Positions 9,553 to 21,778 of a DNA stretch of 64,000 bases are shown here, piece after piece. The translations under genes were made by a program, and so were the position numbers. The DNA comes from Sanguibacter sp. HDW7 (lineage in GTDB: Bacteria; Actinomycetota; Actinomycetes; Actinomycetales; Cellulomonadaceae). Under the pieces are notes generated by a model. It saw only the letters and a program-made list of their open reading frames with translations, was not told where the DNA came from and searched no databases. The stretch is taken from contig NZ_CP049862.1 in assembly GCF_011300875.1 (NCBI RefSeq), positions 744,001 to 808,000 on the forward strand. Reading direction: 5' to 3'. Position 1 is the stretch's first letter, and each line of letters starts with the position of its first letter.

Positions 9553-9708
9553 ATGTACCTCAGCCTGTTCATCCCTCCCACCCGGGGCGACTTCGACGGT
9601 CTCACGGTCTCGTCGATGATCGAGTGGGCTCCACCTGCCCTCGTCGCACTCGCAGTCGCGGCCGTCGTCACCGTGGCGTGGCACCGTCGCGCGACTCGTG
9701 TGAAGTAG
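9553..9708 (+). CDS. Possible 51-residue single-TM protein
   Basis: A short frame starting MYLSLFIPPTRGDF, with one clear membrane segment (PPALVALAVAAVVTVAW) and a basic end HRRATRVK, closing at TAG 9706-9708. A GGAG sits 6 nt before the ATG at 9553; another in-frame ATG at 9547 would overlap it. The TM-then-basic layout and the ribosome site argue for a real micro-protein, but nothing known is matched. The rest of the 340-nt gap holds only the ackA terminator. Confidence 0.4.
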   Translation: MYLSLFIPPTRGDFDGLTVSSMIEWAPPALVALAVAAVVTVAWHRRATRVK

Positions 9709-9802
9709 CTCGGAGCGTGTCCGGCACGAGCCCGGGAGCGAGCAGCTCCGGGCGCGCAGGTGCTCGCGCTGCGGATGCCCTGAGCTCCCCGCAGGTACGA
9801 GA

Positions 9803-9836
9803 CCGGCCCGGCACCCCGTGAGGGGTGCCGGGCCGG
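9803..9836 (-). terminator. Terminator of pta-ackA
   Basis: A perfect 15-bp stem (CCGGCCCGGCACCCC and its complement) with loop GTGA lies 21 nt beyond the ackA stop on the minus strand. It may also stop transcripts of the small plus-strand membrane genes. Confidence 0.85.
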
Positions 9837-9856
9837 CGTCGTCGTGCAGGGAGGTG

Positions 9857-11155
9857 TCAGACCGCCGCGGGCTCGTCCTCGGACGCATCCGCGCCCGACG
9901 CGAGCTCGTCGACGACCGCGACGCACTGGCGCGCGATCGCGAGCTCCTCGTTCGTCGGGACGACCATGACGAGCGTCGACGTCCAGTCGGGCGAGATGAT
10001 CCGCGGGTCGCGGCTGCGCTCGTCGTTGCGGCCCTCGTCGATCGCGATGCCGAGCGACTCGAGGCCCCGCACCGTGAGGCGACGCACGATCTCGTCGTTC
10101 TCGCCGACGCCCGCCGTGAACGTGATGACGTCGACGCGCCCGAGGATCGCGTGGTAGGCGCCGATGTACTTCTTGAGACGGTGGATGTAGATGTCGAGCG
10201 CGAGCTTGGTCGCCTCGTCACCCTGCGCGACCAGCTCGTGGATCGCACGGAAGTCGCTCTCGCCCGAGAGCCCCTTCATGCCGGACCTCTTGTTGAGCAG
10301 GTCGTCGATCTCGTCGATCGACATGCCCGCGTTGCGCGCCAGGTGGAAGATGACCGCCGGGTCGACGTCGCCCGAGCGCGTGCCCATGACGAGGCCCTCG
10401 AGAGGCGTGAGGCCCATCGACGTCTCGACCGCCACGCCGCCGCGCACGGCGGACACGGACGCGCCGTTGCCGAGGTGCAGGACGATCTGGTTGAGCTCGT
10501 CGAGGCGACGGCCCAGCACGCGCGAGACCTTGCCCGAGACGTACTGGTGGCTCGTGCCGTGGAAGCCGTAGCGACGGATCGCGTGCGCCTCCGCGACGTC
10601 CTTGTCGATCGCGTACGTGTACGCGGCCTCGGGGAGCGTCTGGAAGAACGCCGTGTCGAAGATCGCGATGTGCGGCACGTGCGGCAGCAGCTCGCGCGCC
10701 ACCTCGATGCCCGCGACGTGACCCGGGTTGTGCAGGGGAGCGAGCGGGATGAGCGACCGGATCTTCTCGAGCACCTCGTCGTCGATGACGGCGGGGCCGG
10801 AGAAGTACGAGCCGCCCTGGACGACGCGGTGCCCGACGGCGACGACGTCGGCCTCAGCGAGGTCCGGGCCGTGCACCGTGAAGAGCTCCATGATGATGCG
10901 CAGCGCGGCCGAGTGGTCCGGCACGTCGATGATCTGCGTCGTCTTGTTGCCCGCGAACTTGTGCGTGACGATGCCGTCGTCCTGACCGATGCGCTCGACC
11001 TGGCCGGACGCGATCGCCTCGCCTCCGACCGGGTTGACGAGCTGGTACTTCACCGACGACGAGCCGGAGTTGATGACGAGCACCGAGCCGTGGGCGCCGT
11101 TCGCGGAGAAGGAGGCCAGCCGCTCGCTGGACGCCGAGGACACTGCCGGGTTCAT
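9857..11155 (-). CDS. ackA: Acetate kinase
   Basis: Interconverts acetyl phosphate + ADP and acetate + ATP, the energy-yielding step of acetate overflow; reversible for acetate use. The 432-residue protein shows the N-terminal NSGSSSVKYQL, then YGFHGTSHQYVS, HLGNGASVSAV and GTRSGDVDPA of the ASKHA fold. Start at 11155 (MNPAVSSASSERL) has AAGGAG 10 nt upstream and adds a short variable N-terminal stretch before the core. It lies 35 nt downstream of pta, the classic pair, and is probably cotranscribed with it. Confidence 0.96.
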   Translation of the reverse strand: MNPAVSSASSERLASFSANGAHGSVLVINSGSSSVKYQLVNPVGGEAIASGQVERIGQDDGIVTHKFAGNKTTQIIDVPDHSAALRIIMELFTVHGPDLAEADVVAVGHRVVQGGSYFSGPAVIDDEVLEKIRSLIPLAPLHNPGHVAGIEVARELLPHVPHIAIFDTAFFQTLPEAAYTYAIDKDVAEAHAIRRYGFHGTSHQYVSGKVSRVLGRRLDELNQIVLHLGNGASVSAVRGGVAVETSMGLTPLEGLVMGTRSGDVDPAVIFHLARNAGMSIDEIDDLLNKRSGMKGLSGESDFRAIHELVAQGDEATKLALDIYIHRLKKYIGAYHAILGRVDVITFTAGVGENDEIVRRLTVRGLESLGIAIDEGRNDERSRDPRIISPDWTSTLVMVVPTNEELAIARQCVAVVDELASGADASEDEPAAV

Positions 11156-11190
11156 GGGGTGTTGTGCTCCTTGATTCTCGAACGAGGTTC

Positions 11191-13272
11191 TCAGGCGCCC
11201 GCGGGCGTGTCGCCCTGGGCCTGGATGGCCGTGATGGCCACGGTGTTGACGATGTCCTGGATGAGCGCGCCGCGCGAGAGGTCGTTGACCGGCTTGCGCA
11301 GACCCTGCAGGACGGGGCCGACGGCCACCGCGCCGGCGGAGCGCTGCACGGCCTTGTATGTGTTGTTGCCCGTGTTGAGGTCCGGGAAGATGAAGACCGT
11401 CGCACGGCCCGCGACCGCGGAGTCCGGCAGCTTCGTCTGCGCGACCGACGCGTCGACGGCGGCGTCGTACTGGATCGGGCCCTCGACCGACAGGTCGGGA
11501 CGGCGCTCGCGCACGATCTCCGTCGCCAGACGCACCTTGTCGACGTCCGCACCCGAGCCGGACGCGCCGGTCGAGTACGAGAGCATCGCGATACGCGGCT
11601 CGACCCCGAACTGGGAGGCCGTCGCCGCCGACGAGATCGCGATGTCCGCGAGCTGCTCGGCCGTCGGGTCCGGGTTGACGGCGCAGTCGCCGTAGACGAG
11701 CACGCGGTCCTCGAGGCACATGAGGAACACCGACGAGACGACGGAGACGTCGGGCACGGTCTTGATGATCTCGAAGGACGGCTTGATCGTGTGCGCGGTC
11801 GTGTGCGCAGCGCCCGAGACCATGCCGTCGGCGAGGCCGAGCTGCACCATCATCGTGCCGAAGTACGACACCGACCGGACGATCTCGCGGGCGCGGTCGA
11901 CCGTCATGCCCTTGTGCTTGCGCAGCTCCGTGTACTCGAGCGCGAAACGCTCGTGGAGCTCGCCCTCGGACGGGTCGACGAGGTGCGCCTCGGACAGGTC
12001 GAGACCGAGCTCGGCGGCCCGCGCCTGGATGTCGCGCGGCGTGCCGAGGATCGTGATCTCCGCGACCTGACGCTGCAGCAGCTGGGCCGCCGCGCGCAGG
12101 ATGCGGTCGTCGTTGCCCTCGGGCAGGACGATGTGCTTGCGGTCGGCGCGCGCCCTCGCGAGCAGCTCGTACTCGAACATGAGCGGCGTGACGACGTCAG
12201 TGCGCGAGAGCTGCAGGTGGTCGAGGAGAGCATCGCCCTCGACGTGCTGCTCGAAGAGCGCGAGGGCCGCGGCGACCTTGAGCTCGGCGTCCTTCGTCAC
12301 CATGCCGCGCGTCTCGTACGCGGCCGAGGCCGACCGGAAGGTGCCGAGGTCCGTCGCGACGATCGGAAGACGCTGGTCGAGACCCTCGACGAGGCGCGCG
12401 ATCGTCTCGGGCGGCGTGAACCCGCCGTTGAGGATGATGCCCGACAGGCTCGGGAAGCCCGCCGCAGAGTTCGCCATGACGAGGCCGAGAAGGATGTCCG
12501 AGCGGTCGCCGGGAGCGATGACGACGGACCCCTCCTTGATGCGGCCGAGCAGGTGCTCGACGCTCATGGCACCGACCTGCACGTCGAGGACCTCACGGCC
12601 GAGGAGAGCGGGGTCGCCGAGGAGCAGGCGACCGCCGACGGCGTCGGAGAGCTGGCTCATCGTCGGGGCGGAGAGGAACGGCTCCTCCGGCACGGCCCAG
12701 CTCGGCAGCGGGCCCGCGAGAGCCGCGGCGACGGCCGCGATCTGCTCCGGCTCGCAACGGTTGGCGACGACCGCGATCGCGTGCGCGTGGTGCGCCGCGA
12801 GCTCCGCGATCGCGACGTCCGCACTCTGGCGGACGGCCTCGGGCGTGCGACGCGCCCCCGAGACCACGAGGAGGACGGGCGCGCCGAGGTTCGCGGCGAT
12901 GCGCGCGTTGACGCTCAGCTCCGTCGGGCCGGCGACGTCCGTGTAGTCGGTGCCGACGATGACGACGGCGTCGCACTTGGCCTCGACCGCGTGGAAGCGG
13001 GAGACGATCGTCGACAGGGCGGCGTCAGTGTCCGCGTGGAGCTCGTCGTACGTCACGCCGACGCACTCGTCGTACGTGAGCTCGACGCCGTCGTGCGCGA
13101 GCAGCAGCTCGAGGACGTGGTCGCGCGTCTCCGTCGACCGCGCGACGGGACGGAAGACGCCGACCCGCTGCACGCGACGCGTGAGGAGGTCGACGACCCC
13201 GAGAGCGAGCGTCGACTTGCCTGTCGCTCCCTCGGCGGACGTGATGTAGATGTTCCGGGCCGACGTAGTCAC
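11191..13272 (-). CDS. pta: Phosphate acetyltransferase (long form)
   Basis: Converts acetyl-CoA and phosphate to acetyl phosphate for AckA. The 693-residue length is that of the long bacterial form. An N-terminal P-loop/BioD-like region (TSAEGATGKSTLALGVV), a central DRTGG-type regulatory domain, and the C-terminal PTA_PTB catalytic domain (YGDCAVNPDPTAEQLADIAI, SYSTGASGSG, FPDLNTGNNTYKAVQR) are all present. The start is GTG at 13272, with AGGAGG 8 nt upstream. A GGGAC-N4-GTCCC palindrome lies about 140 nt before the start. Confidence 0.96.
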   Translation of the reverse strand: MTTSARNIYITSAEGATGKSTLALGVVDLLTRRVQRVGVFRPVARSTETRDHVLELLLAHDGVELTYDECVGVTYDELHADTDAALSTIVSRFHAVEAKCDAVVIVGTDYTDVAGPTELSVNARIAANLGAPVLLVVSGARRTPEAVRQSADVAIAELAAHHAHAIAVVANRCEPEQIAAVAAALAGPLPSWAVPEEPFLSAPTMSQLSDAVGGRLLLGDPALLGREVLDVQVGAMSVEHLLGRIKEGSVVIAPGDRSDILLGLVMANSAAGFPSLSGIILNGGFTPPETIARLVEGLDQRLPIVATDLGTFRSASAAYETRGMVTKDAELKVAAALALFEQHVEGDALLDHLQLSRTDVVTPLMFEYELLARARADRKHIVLPEGNDDRILRAAAQLLQRQVAEITILGTPRDIQARAAELGLDLSEAHLVDPSEGELHERFALEYTELRKHKGMTVDRAREIVRSVSYFGTMMVQLGLADGMVSGAAHTTAHTIKPSFEIIKTVPDVSVVSSVFLMCLEDRVLVYGDCAVNPDPTAEQLADIAISSAATASQFGVEPRIAMLSYSTGASGSGADVDKVRLATEIVRERRPDLSVEGPIQYDAAVDASVAQTKLPDSAVAGRATVFIFPDLNTGNNTYKAVQRSAGAVAVGPVLQGLRKPVNDLSRGALIQDIVNTVAITAIQAQGDTPAGA

Positions 13273-13410
13273 TTGCTCGCCTCCTGTGCTGGCGACCCCC
13301 TCCGGATCGCCGTTCGTGGGGCGACGACGGCATCGTCGCTGGTCCACGGGTCGAGCCTGCCGATCGGCGGGCTCTCGTTCCACCAAACACGGTGGCTGAC
13401 GGAAGAACGG

Positions 13411-13424
13411 GGGACGGAGGTCCC
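13411..13424. promoter_or_regulatory. DosR/DevR-like palindrome upstream of pta-ackA
   Basis: GGGACGGAGGTCCC, an exact GGGAC-N4-GTCCC repeat, lies in the 324-nt divergent gap between pta and the SURF1 gene. The arms match the core of the mycobacterial DosR box (GGGACT..AGTCCC). A second small inverted repeat CCACC-N6-GGTGG is at 13380-13395. The rest of the gap (13273-13596) shows the pta ribosome site and the SURF1 -10 element, and no further gene I can support. Confidence 0.5.
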
Positions 13425-13596
13425 GCGCGCCGCATGCCTCTGTGTGTGGCTCACCACAGGGTCGCATCCCGGTGCACCCGACGTCACGGGAACCGGCGCC
13501 CGGGAGGCGAGACGTCCGTCACCACGGGCCGTCGGCGCACGTCACGGCGGGGGCCGACGGGGCAGACGGTCGGTGCCCGCGCGATAGCGTGGGCGC

Positions 13597-14496
13597 ATGC
13601 ACGAGCCTGCCGCTGACGCCCCGGTCGAGACCGTCGAGCCGTCCGCCGACGACGTCCCGACGCCTGCCGCGGGACGTCCGTCGGTCGCCGACGTCGTGCG
13701 CGCCGCGTTCGTGCCGCGCGTGCTCGTGATGTTCGCCGTCATGGTCGCCGCGGTCGTCGTGTGCGCGAACCTCGGCATCTGGCAGCTCTCGCGCGCGTAC
13801 GAGCGTGGCGCGCAGGCCGAGCAGCACCGGCTCGACGAGATCGCGCAGGCCGGCCCGCGGTCGCTCGTCGACGTCCTCGCGCCGCAGACCACGTTCCCGG
13901 GCGCGGCCGTCGGCGCGAGCGTCGCCGTGACCGGCACGTTCGAGGGTGACCAGCTGCTCGTCTCGGGGCGCGCGGTCGACGGCCGCACCGGCTACCTCGT
14001 GCTCGCGCCCCTGCGCGTCAGCGACGACGGCAGCGGCGGGGCGTCGTGGGCAGACCTCTCGGGCGCGCCTGTCCTGCCGGTCGTGCGCGGCTGGGTCGCG
14101 ACGCCTGCGGACGCGCCGGCCGCTCCGACCGGCACGGTCGACGTCAGCGGCTACCTGCAGTCCTCGGAGGCTGTCGGAGACGGTGCGATCGTCGACGGCG
14201 TCACCGACTCGATCTCGTCGGGCCAGCTCGCCAACCGGTGGGGCGGGCCCATCTACTCGGGCTACCTCGTCGTGTCCGCGACCGCACCGGCCGACGCCCC
14301 GGCGCTCACCCTCCTGCCGCGCCCGACCGTCCAGGGTGGCGAGGGCGTCAACATGCAGAACCTCTTCTATGCGCTGCAGTGGTGGATCTTCGGCCTCTTC
14401 GCGGTCGGCCTGTGGGTGCAGATGGTGCGCGACGAGGCCCGCGCGGGTGCGGATCCCGACGCGTTCACCGGCTGGGAGCAGTTCCAGCAGTCCTGA
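13597..14496 (+). CDS. SURF1 family cytochrome oxidase assembly protein
   Basis: SURF1 proteins help assemble haem-copper (aa3-type) cytochrome c oxidase in the membrane. The 299-residue product has the expected two terminal TM helices, FAVMVAAVVVCANLGIWQLS near residue 50 and LQWWIFGLFAVGLWVQM near the end, enclosing an extracytoplasmic domain. Family motifs seen are LGIWQLSRAYERG, VRGWVATP and NMQNLFYALQWWIF. TAGCGT at 13585-13590 ends 6 nt before the ATG, implying a leaderless mRNA. Confidence 0.92.
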   Translation: MHEPAADAPVETVEPSADDVPTPAAGRPSVADVVRAAFVPRVLVMFAVMVAAVVVCANLGIWQLSRAYERGAQAEQHRLDEIAQAGPRSLVDVLAPQTTFPGAAVGASVAVTGTFEGDQLLVSGRAVDGRTGYLVLAPLRVSDDGSGGASWADLSGAPVLPVVRGWVATPADAPAAPTGTVDVSGYLQSSEAVGDGAIVDGVTDSISSGQLANRWGGPIYSGYLVVSATAPADAPALTLLPRPTVQGGEGVNMQNLFYALQWWIFGLFAVGLWVQMVRDEARAGADPDAFTGWEQFQQS

Positions 14497-14519
14497 CGGC
14501 TCCGACCCGGAACGACCGC

Positions 14520-14585
14520 GAGGCCGCTGCCGAGGGACTGGACCGTCGACACAGGTCGACGATCCAGCCCGCCAGCAGCGGCCTC
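14520..14585. terminator. Two-tier bidirectional terminator
   Basis: A nested hairpin between convergent genes: outer arms GAGGCCGCTG (14520-14529) and CAGCGGCCTC (14576-14585), inner arms 14538-14550 and 14555-14567 (CTGGACCGTCGAC with one mismatch) and loop ACAG. Confidence 0.8.
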
Positions 14586-14606
14586 GTGCGTGGTGCGGCG
14601 GGGGTC

Positions 14607-16345
14607 CTACTCGCTCTGCCAGGAGTGCCAGAGGTCCGCGTAGTCGCCGCCCGCCGCGACGAGCTCGGCGTGCGGGCCGATCTCGCTGATGCGGCCGCCG
14701 TCGACGACGGCGACGCGATCAGCGTCGTGCGCCGTGTGGAGGCGGTGCGCGATCGCGACGACCGTGCGGCCAGTGAGCACCGCACCGAGCGAGGTCTCGA
14801 GCTCGCGCGCTGCGCGCGGGTCGAGCAGGCTCGTCGCCTCGTCGAGGATGAGCGTGTGCGGGTCGAGCAGCACGAGCCGCGCGAGCGCGACCTGCTGGGC
14901 CTGCGCCGGCGTGAGCGGGTGCCCGCCCGAGCCGACCTCGGTCTCGATGCCCTCGGGCAGGGCCTCGACCCACGCACGGGCCGCGACCGCGTCGAGCGCG
15001 TTGAGCAGCGCCTCGTCGCTCGCCGTGACGTCCGCGAGGCGCAAGTTGTCCGCGAGCGAGCCGACGAACACGTGGTGCTCCTGCGTGACGAGCGCGACGT
15101 GGCCGCGCAGGTCCTCGAGCGGGAGGTCGACGAGCGGCACGCCGCCGACCGTCGCCGAGCCGCCCGTGGGCGGGTGGATGCCCGCGATCATGCGGCCGAG
15201 CGTCGACTTGCCGGCGCCCGACGGCCCGACGACGGCCAGGCGCTCGCCCGGGCGCAGGTCGAGGTCGATGCCGTGGAGGACGTCGTGCCCCTCGCGGTAC
15301 GCGTAGCGCACGCCCTCGGTGCGCACGACCTCGTCGGTGGGCTCGACACCCGACGCGACGCGGTCGGACTCGACGAGCTTGGCGCCGAAGAGGCGACCGA
15401 GCGACGTCATGGCGACCTGGATCTCGTCGAGCCAGAACACGAGCTCCCAGATGGGGCCGATGATCATGCGCATGTAGAGGATGACCGCGGTGACCGCGCC
15501 GACGGTCGTCCAGCCGTGGCTGATGAGGAACGCGCCCCACAGCAGCAGGATGATCGGGGCGAGCATGAACGGCGTGTCGAGGCCCGGCGTGAGGACGGTC
15601 CGCAGCCGCAGCGTGTACCGCTCGGCCTCGAAGGCCTCGCGCAGGTCGGCACGCAGCCGCTCGCGGCGCGTCTGCTCGAGGCCGAGCGCGTCGATCGTGC
15701 GCGCACCCTCGACGGACTCCGTGATGGTGCCGTTGAGCGCCGCGTACGCGGCGGACTCACGCTGGTAGCCCGGCGTGGCCCGGGCGAGGTACCAGCGGGA
15801 GACGACGATGACGATCGGCGCCGTGAGCACCATGACGATCGTCACCTGCGGCGCGATGATGAACGATGCGGCGAGGGTCGCGACGATCGTGATGACCGCG
15901 ACGAGCACGCGCGGCACGCCGAAGCGGACGGCGAACTGCACGCGGTCGACGTCGTTCGTCGTGCGGCCGACGAGGTCGCCAGTTCCGGCCGACTCGACGG
16001 TCGACAGGGGCAGGCCCGTGACGGTGTCGAGGAAGTCCTCGCGAAGCTCGGCGAACATCGACTCGCCGTAGACGCGCGCCTTGCGCTGGGCGAAGCGCAC
16101 GAGGACGGACTGCAGGACGATCGCGGCGACGAAGACGAGCGCCGCGCTGTCGACCGCAGCGAGCGTCGTGCCCGCGACGATCTGGTCGACGAGGCGGCCG
16201 ACGAGCAGCGGTCCGACGAGGCCCAGGAGGGCCGCGATCGTGTGGAGCACCGTGATGCCGACGAGGGGCCGGCGGTGTCGGCGCAGGAGCGCCGCGGTGT
16301 GCCGACGCGTCGTGGGACCGTCGGCGACGGGAAGCTTGCGCCCGC

Positions 16346-16349
<4 letters not shown>
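14607..16349 (-). CDS. ABC exporter half-transporter, catalytic half
   Basis: A 580-residue TM domain-ATPase fusion of the multidrug/peptide exporter type. Six helices occupy the first 310 residues. The ATPase has an intact Walker A (GPSGAGKST, about residue 371), Walker B (TLILDEATSLLD) and H-loop (AIAHRL). Its ABC signature is altered to LTPAQAQQVALAR instead of LSGGQ. The upstream partner (16346-18124) has the opposite pattern, so the dimer should contain one working ATP site. The start ATG overlaps the partner's stop by 4 nt (ATGA), showing coupled translation. The substrate is unknown. Confidence 0.9.
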
Positions 16350-18124
<1,775 letters not shown>

Positions 18125-18183
18125 CCGACTAGCATGGACCGAGCCACCGACATTCCCCGAACCCTTTTCCCCCAGGAGCCTCC

Positions 18184-18588
18184 GTGCCGACGACAGACCT
18201 CACGCAGCGCATCGCGAAGACCCGCGGCTCGCTCGCGCGCTACCGCGTGCTCGCACTCGTCACGGGCGTGTTCCTGCTCGTGCTGTGCGTCGAGATGCTC
18301 GTCAAGTACGTGTTCAAGGCGCCGGACGACCTCATGTCGTGGATCGCGTGGATCCCCTTCGCGCACGGCTGGATCTACGTCGTCTACCTCATCACCGTCG
18401 TCGACCTGTGGGCCAAGATGCGCTGGGGCACGGGGCGCCTCGCGACGATGGTCCTCGCGGGCGTCGTGCCCGTCATGTCGTTCGTCGTCGAGAAGAAGGT
18501 CCACGCCGAGGCGACGGCTCTCCTCGACGGGGCCGAGCGTGCCCTTGCAGCGGGCACCACGGAGCCGTCGGGCGCGTCCGCGTCCTGA
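18184..18588 (+). CDS. DUF3817 membrane protein
   Basis: A 134-residue protein with three hydrophobic helices ([57 protein letters not shown]). The pattern [11 protein letters not shown] with the closing MSFVVEKKV matches DUF3817 proteins, often found beside guaA or guaB in actinobacteria. No biochemical role is known. The start is GTG at 18184, with CAGGAG 6 nt upstream. guaA follows 50 nt later on the same strand but has its own promoter-like hexamer. Confidence 0.85.
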   Translation: MPTTDLTQRIAKTRGSLARYRVLALVTGVFLLVLCVEMLVKYVFKAPDDLMSWIAWIPFAHGWIYVVYLITVVDLWAKMRWGTGRLATMVLAGVVPVMSFVVEKKVHAEATALLDGAERALAAGTTEPSGASAS

Positions 18589-18638
18589 CCGACGGGCGCT
18601 CGCCGCGGCCCGCACGCACGGGCGTCTATCCTTGTGCG

Positions 18639-20217
<1,579 letters not shown>

Positions 20218-20238
20218 TCGCCTCCTGCGGCTCTGACC

Positions 20239-20274
20239 AGCGGCCCGTCACCTCCGCGGAGGTGACGGGCCGCT
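20239..20274. terminator. Terminator of guaA
   Basis: A perfect 36-bp palindrome, with each 18-nt half beginning AGCGGCCCGTC; it would fold into a stem with a small CG-rich loop 22 nt after the guaA stop. Confidence 0.85.
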
Positions 20275-20538
20275 GTCGCGCGCGCGGAAAGCCCGGTTTC
20301 GCATGGGACAGACGTCCTGACATGCCGGGTTTCTGGTGTGGTACCCAAGTGCGCGCATGCTGCGTGACCTGCACGGACACGCCGACGCTCTTTCTGACGG
20401 AAGAACTTGGTGGTGCCGTGAAAAGGTGGCCTAAGGTCCCAAGGTCACGGCTTCTGCAGTCCGTAACTTTGGAGCCGAGGCAAGAACCACCGACCGGCCC
20501 GGAATCACCGGGACGGCACCTGAGGGGAAAGAAAAACA
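20275..20538 (+). promoter_or_regulatory. Long 5' region of the two-TM protein gene
   Basis: About 264 nt without a supportable gene and with lower GC than its surroundings. The best promoter candidate is TTGGTG (20407-20412), a 19-nt gap, then TAAGGT (20432-20437). A loose inverted repeat GGAC-N4-GTCC lies near 20305. A purine-rich leader (GAGGGGAAAGAAAAAC) precedes the ATG at 20539. No regulator is assigned. Confidence 0.35.
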
Positions 20539-21138
20539 ATGAACGCCAACGTCAAGAAGTCCGTCTCGATCGTCGCGATCCTGTCGTTCGTCGCCGGCGC
20601 CGTGCTCATCGTCGCGGGCGGTGTCGTCTGGGGCATGATCTCCAGCCAGCTCAAGGCCGAGGAGATCACGATCTCCGCGGACGCCGACATGCTCGCCGGC
20701 AAGAAGGTTGCGGGCCCGTTCACGGCGTTCGCCCAGGCCGAGGTCATCAACAAGCACGCCCTCAAGGGCTCCGAGGGCCAGACCTACGCGCAGCTCGGTG
20801 CGAAGGTCAACGAGTTCAAGGCCGCTGCGAAGGCCGCTGACACCACGAAGTCCGAGGACATCGCCGCCGCGGTCGACAAGATGGACATCGCCAAGCTCAC
20901 CGAGCTCGGCGCCTCCGCCGACGTCGTCTCGAACACCGAGGCTGCTGCGAAGGCCCAGGGCCAGCGCAACACCGTGATGAACGGCTCGTTCCTCCGCGCC
21001 TCGCTCTTCACCTCGGTCGTCGCCTACGGCGTCTCCGCCCTCGTCATGGGCCTCGGCGTCATGATGCTGGCCATCGGCTTCGCGTTCAACCGCATCGCGT
21101 CGGTCCCCGCGCCGGCCGTCATCTCCTCCAAGGAGTGA
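20539..21138 (+). CDS. Two-TM protein with extracytoplasmic domain
   Basis: A 199-residue protein with TM1 at residues 8-30 (VSIVAILSFVAGAVLIVAGG) and TM2 near residue 160-185 (VVAYGVSALVMGLGVMMLAI). The roughly 120-residue outer loop is rich in Ala, Lys and Asp. Relatives in actinobacterial genomes often carry the label aromatic ring-opening dioxygenase LigA, but no catalytic motif of that enzyme is visible and a membrane protein makes it implausible. Function unknown. A clean GAGGGGA leader and a strong terminator mark it as a single-gene unit. Confidence 0.75.
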   Translation: MNANVKKSVSIVAILSFVAGAVLIVAGGVVWGMISSQLKAEEITISADADMLAGKKVAGPFTAFAQAEVINKHALKGSEGQTYAQLGAKVNEFKAAAKAADTTKSEDIAAAVDKMDIAKLTELGASADVVSNTEAAAKAQGQRNTVMNGSFLRASLFTSVVAYGVSALVMGLGVMMLAIGFAFNRIASVPAPAVISSKE

Positions 21139-21160
21139 CCCCGCGCTGACCGCAGCGCAC

Positions 21161-21208
21161 ACGACGAGGAAGGGCCTCACCCCCAGGGGTGAGGCCCTTC
21201 CTCGTCGT
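21161..21208. terminator. Bidirectional terminator
   Basis: Arms of 24 bp, running inward from ACGACGAGGAAGG (starting 21161) and back out to 21208, meet at an A-centred turn. It lies 22 nt after the two-TM protein stop and 18 nt before the stop of the convergent gene. Confidence 0.85.
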
Positions 21209-21226
21209 CGTGGTGGTGCTGCGTGG

Positions 21227-21778
21227 TCAGCGGGTGCGTTCGCGACGGTTGCGCCGCAGCGCTGACGTGAGCGCCCCGACGAGGAGCGCGAGGCCTGCGC
21301 CGGCGAGCGCGACGATCGCGACGAGCCCGACGTCGAGCGTGAACCCTGCGGCCGACGCGGCCAGCACGACACCTGCGACGACGAGGATCGCGCCCCAGAC
21401 GATCGTGCTCGAGCGGACGCTCGTCGAGACCTCACGGGGCGGGTCGGCCGGCGGCGTCCACGCGGGCGGCGGATACGCGCCGGCGGCCTCGGCCGACGGC
21501 ACGTAGCCGGTGGTGCCCGCGTCCGGCGCGGCGCCGGTGGCGCGAGCGTCCGGCGCGGAGCCGTCCGCGAAGGTTGCCCCGGCGGCTGGATCGGCGGGCG
21601 ACGTCATGGACGCGTCCGGGAGGGCATCTCCGTCCGGGAAGACGTCGCCGTCCGCAGGAAGGTCGTCAGTGGAACCGTCGAGGACCGGCTCGAGCACGAC
21701 GGTCTCGTCGGTCTCCGGCGCGGACGTCGCGTCCTTGTCAGGCGTCGTGGGCAGGGGCTGGGTGGGGTCGATGCTCAT
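21227..21778 (-). CDS. Two-TM protein of the PspC/LiaF-like operon
   Basis: A 183-residue protein. The first 110 residues are acidic and rich in Asp, Pro, Ala and Thr (unstructured, cytoplasmic). Two adjacent helices follow (TIVWGAILVVAGVVLAASAA and LVAIVALAGAGLALLVGAL), then a basic tail RRNRRERTR. Its ATG overlaps the stop of the upstream PspC gene by 4 nt, so translation is coupled. It probably belongs to the same envelope-stress system; no family assigned. Confidence 0.75.
   Translation of the reverse strand: MSIDPTQPLPTTPDKDATSAPETDETVVLEPVLDGSTDDLPADGDVFPDGDALPDASMTSPADPAAGATFADGSAPDARATGAAPDAGTTGYVPSAEAAGAYPPPAWTPPADPPREVSTSVRSSTIVWGAILVVAGVVLAASAAGFTLDVGLVAIVALAGAGLALLVGALTSALRRNRRERTR

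Noticed and set aside
20539-21138. Aromatic ring-opening dioxygenase LigA, a label often carried by similar proteins
   Set aside because: Two TM helices and no metal-binding or catalytic residues of LigA; the label appears to be propagated error.
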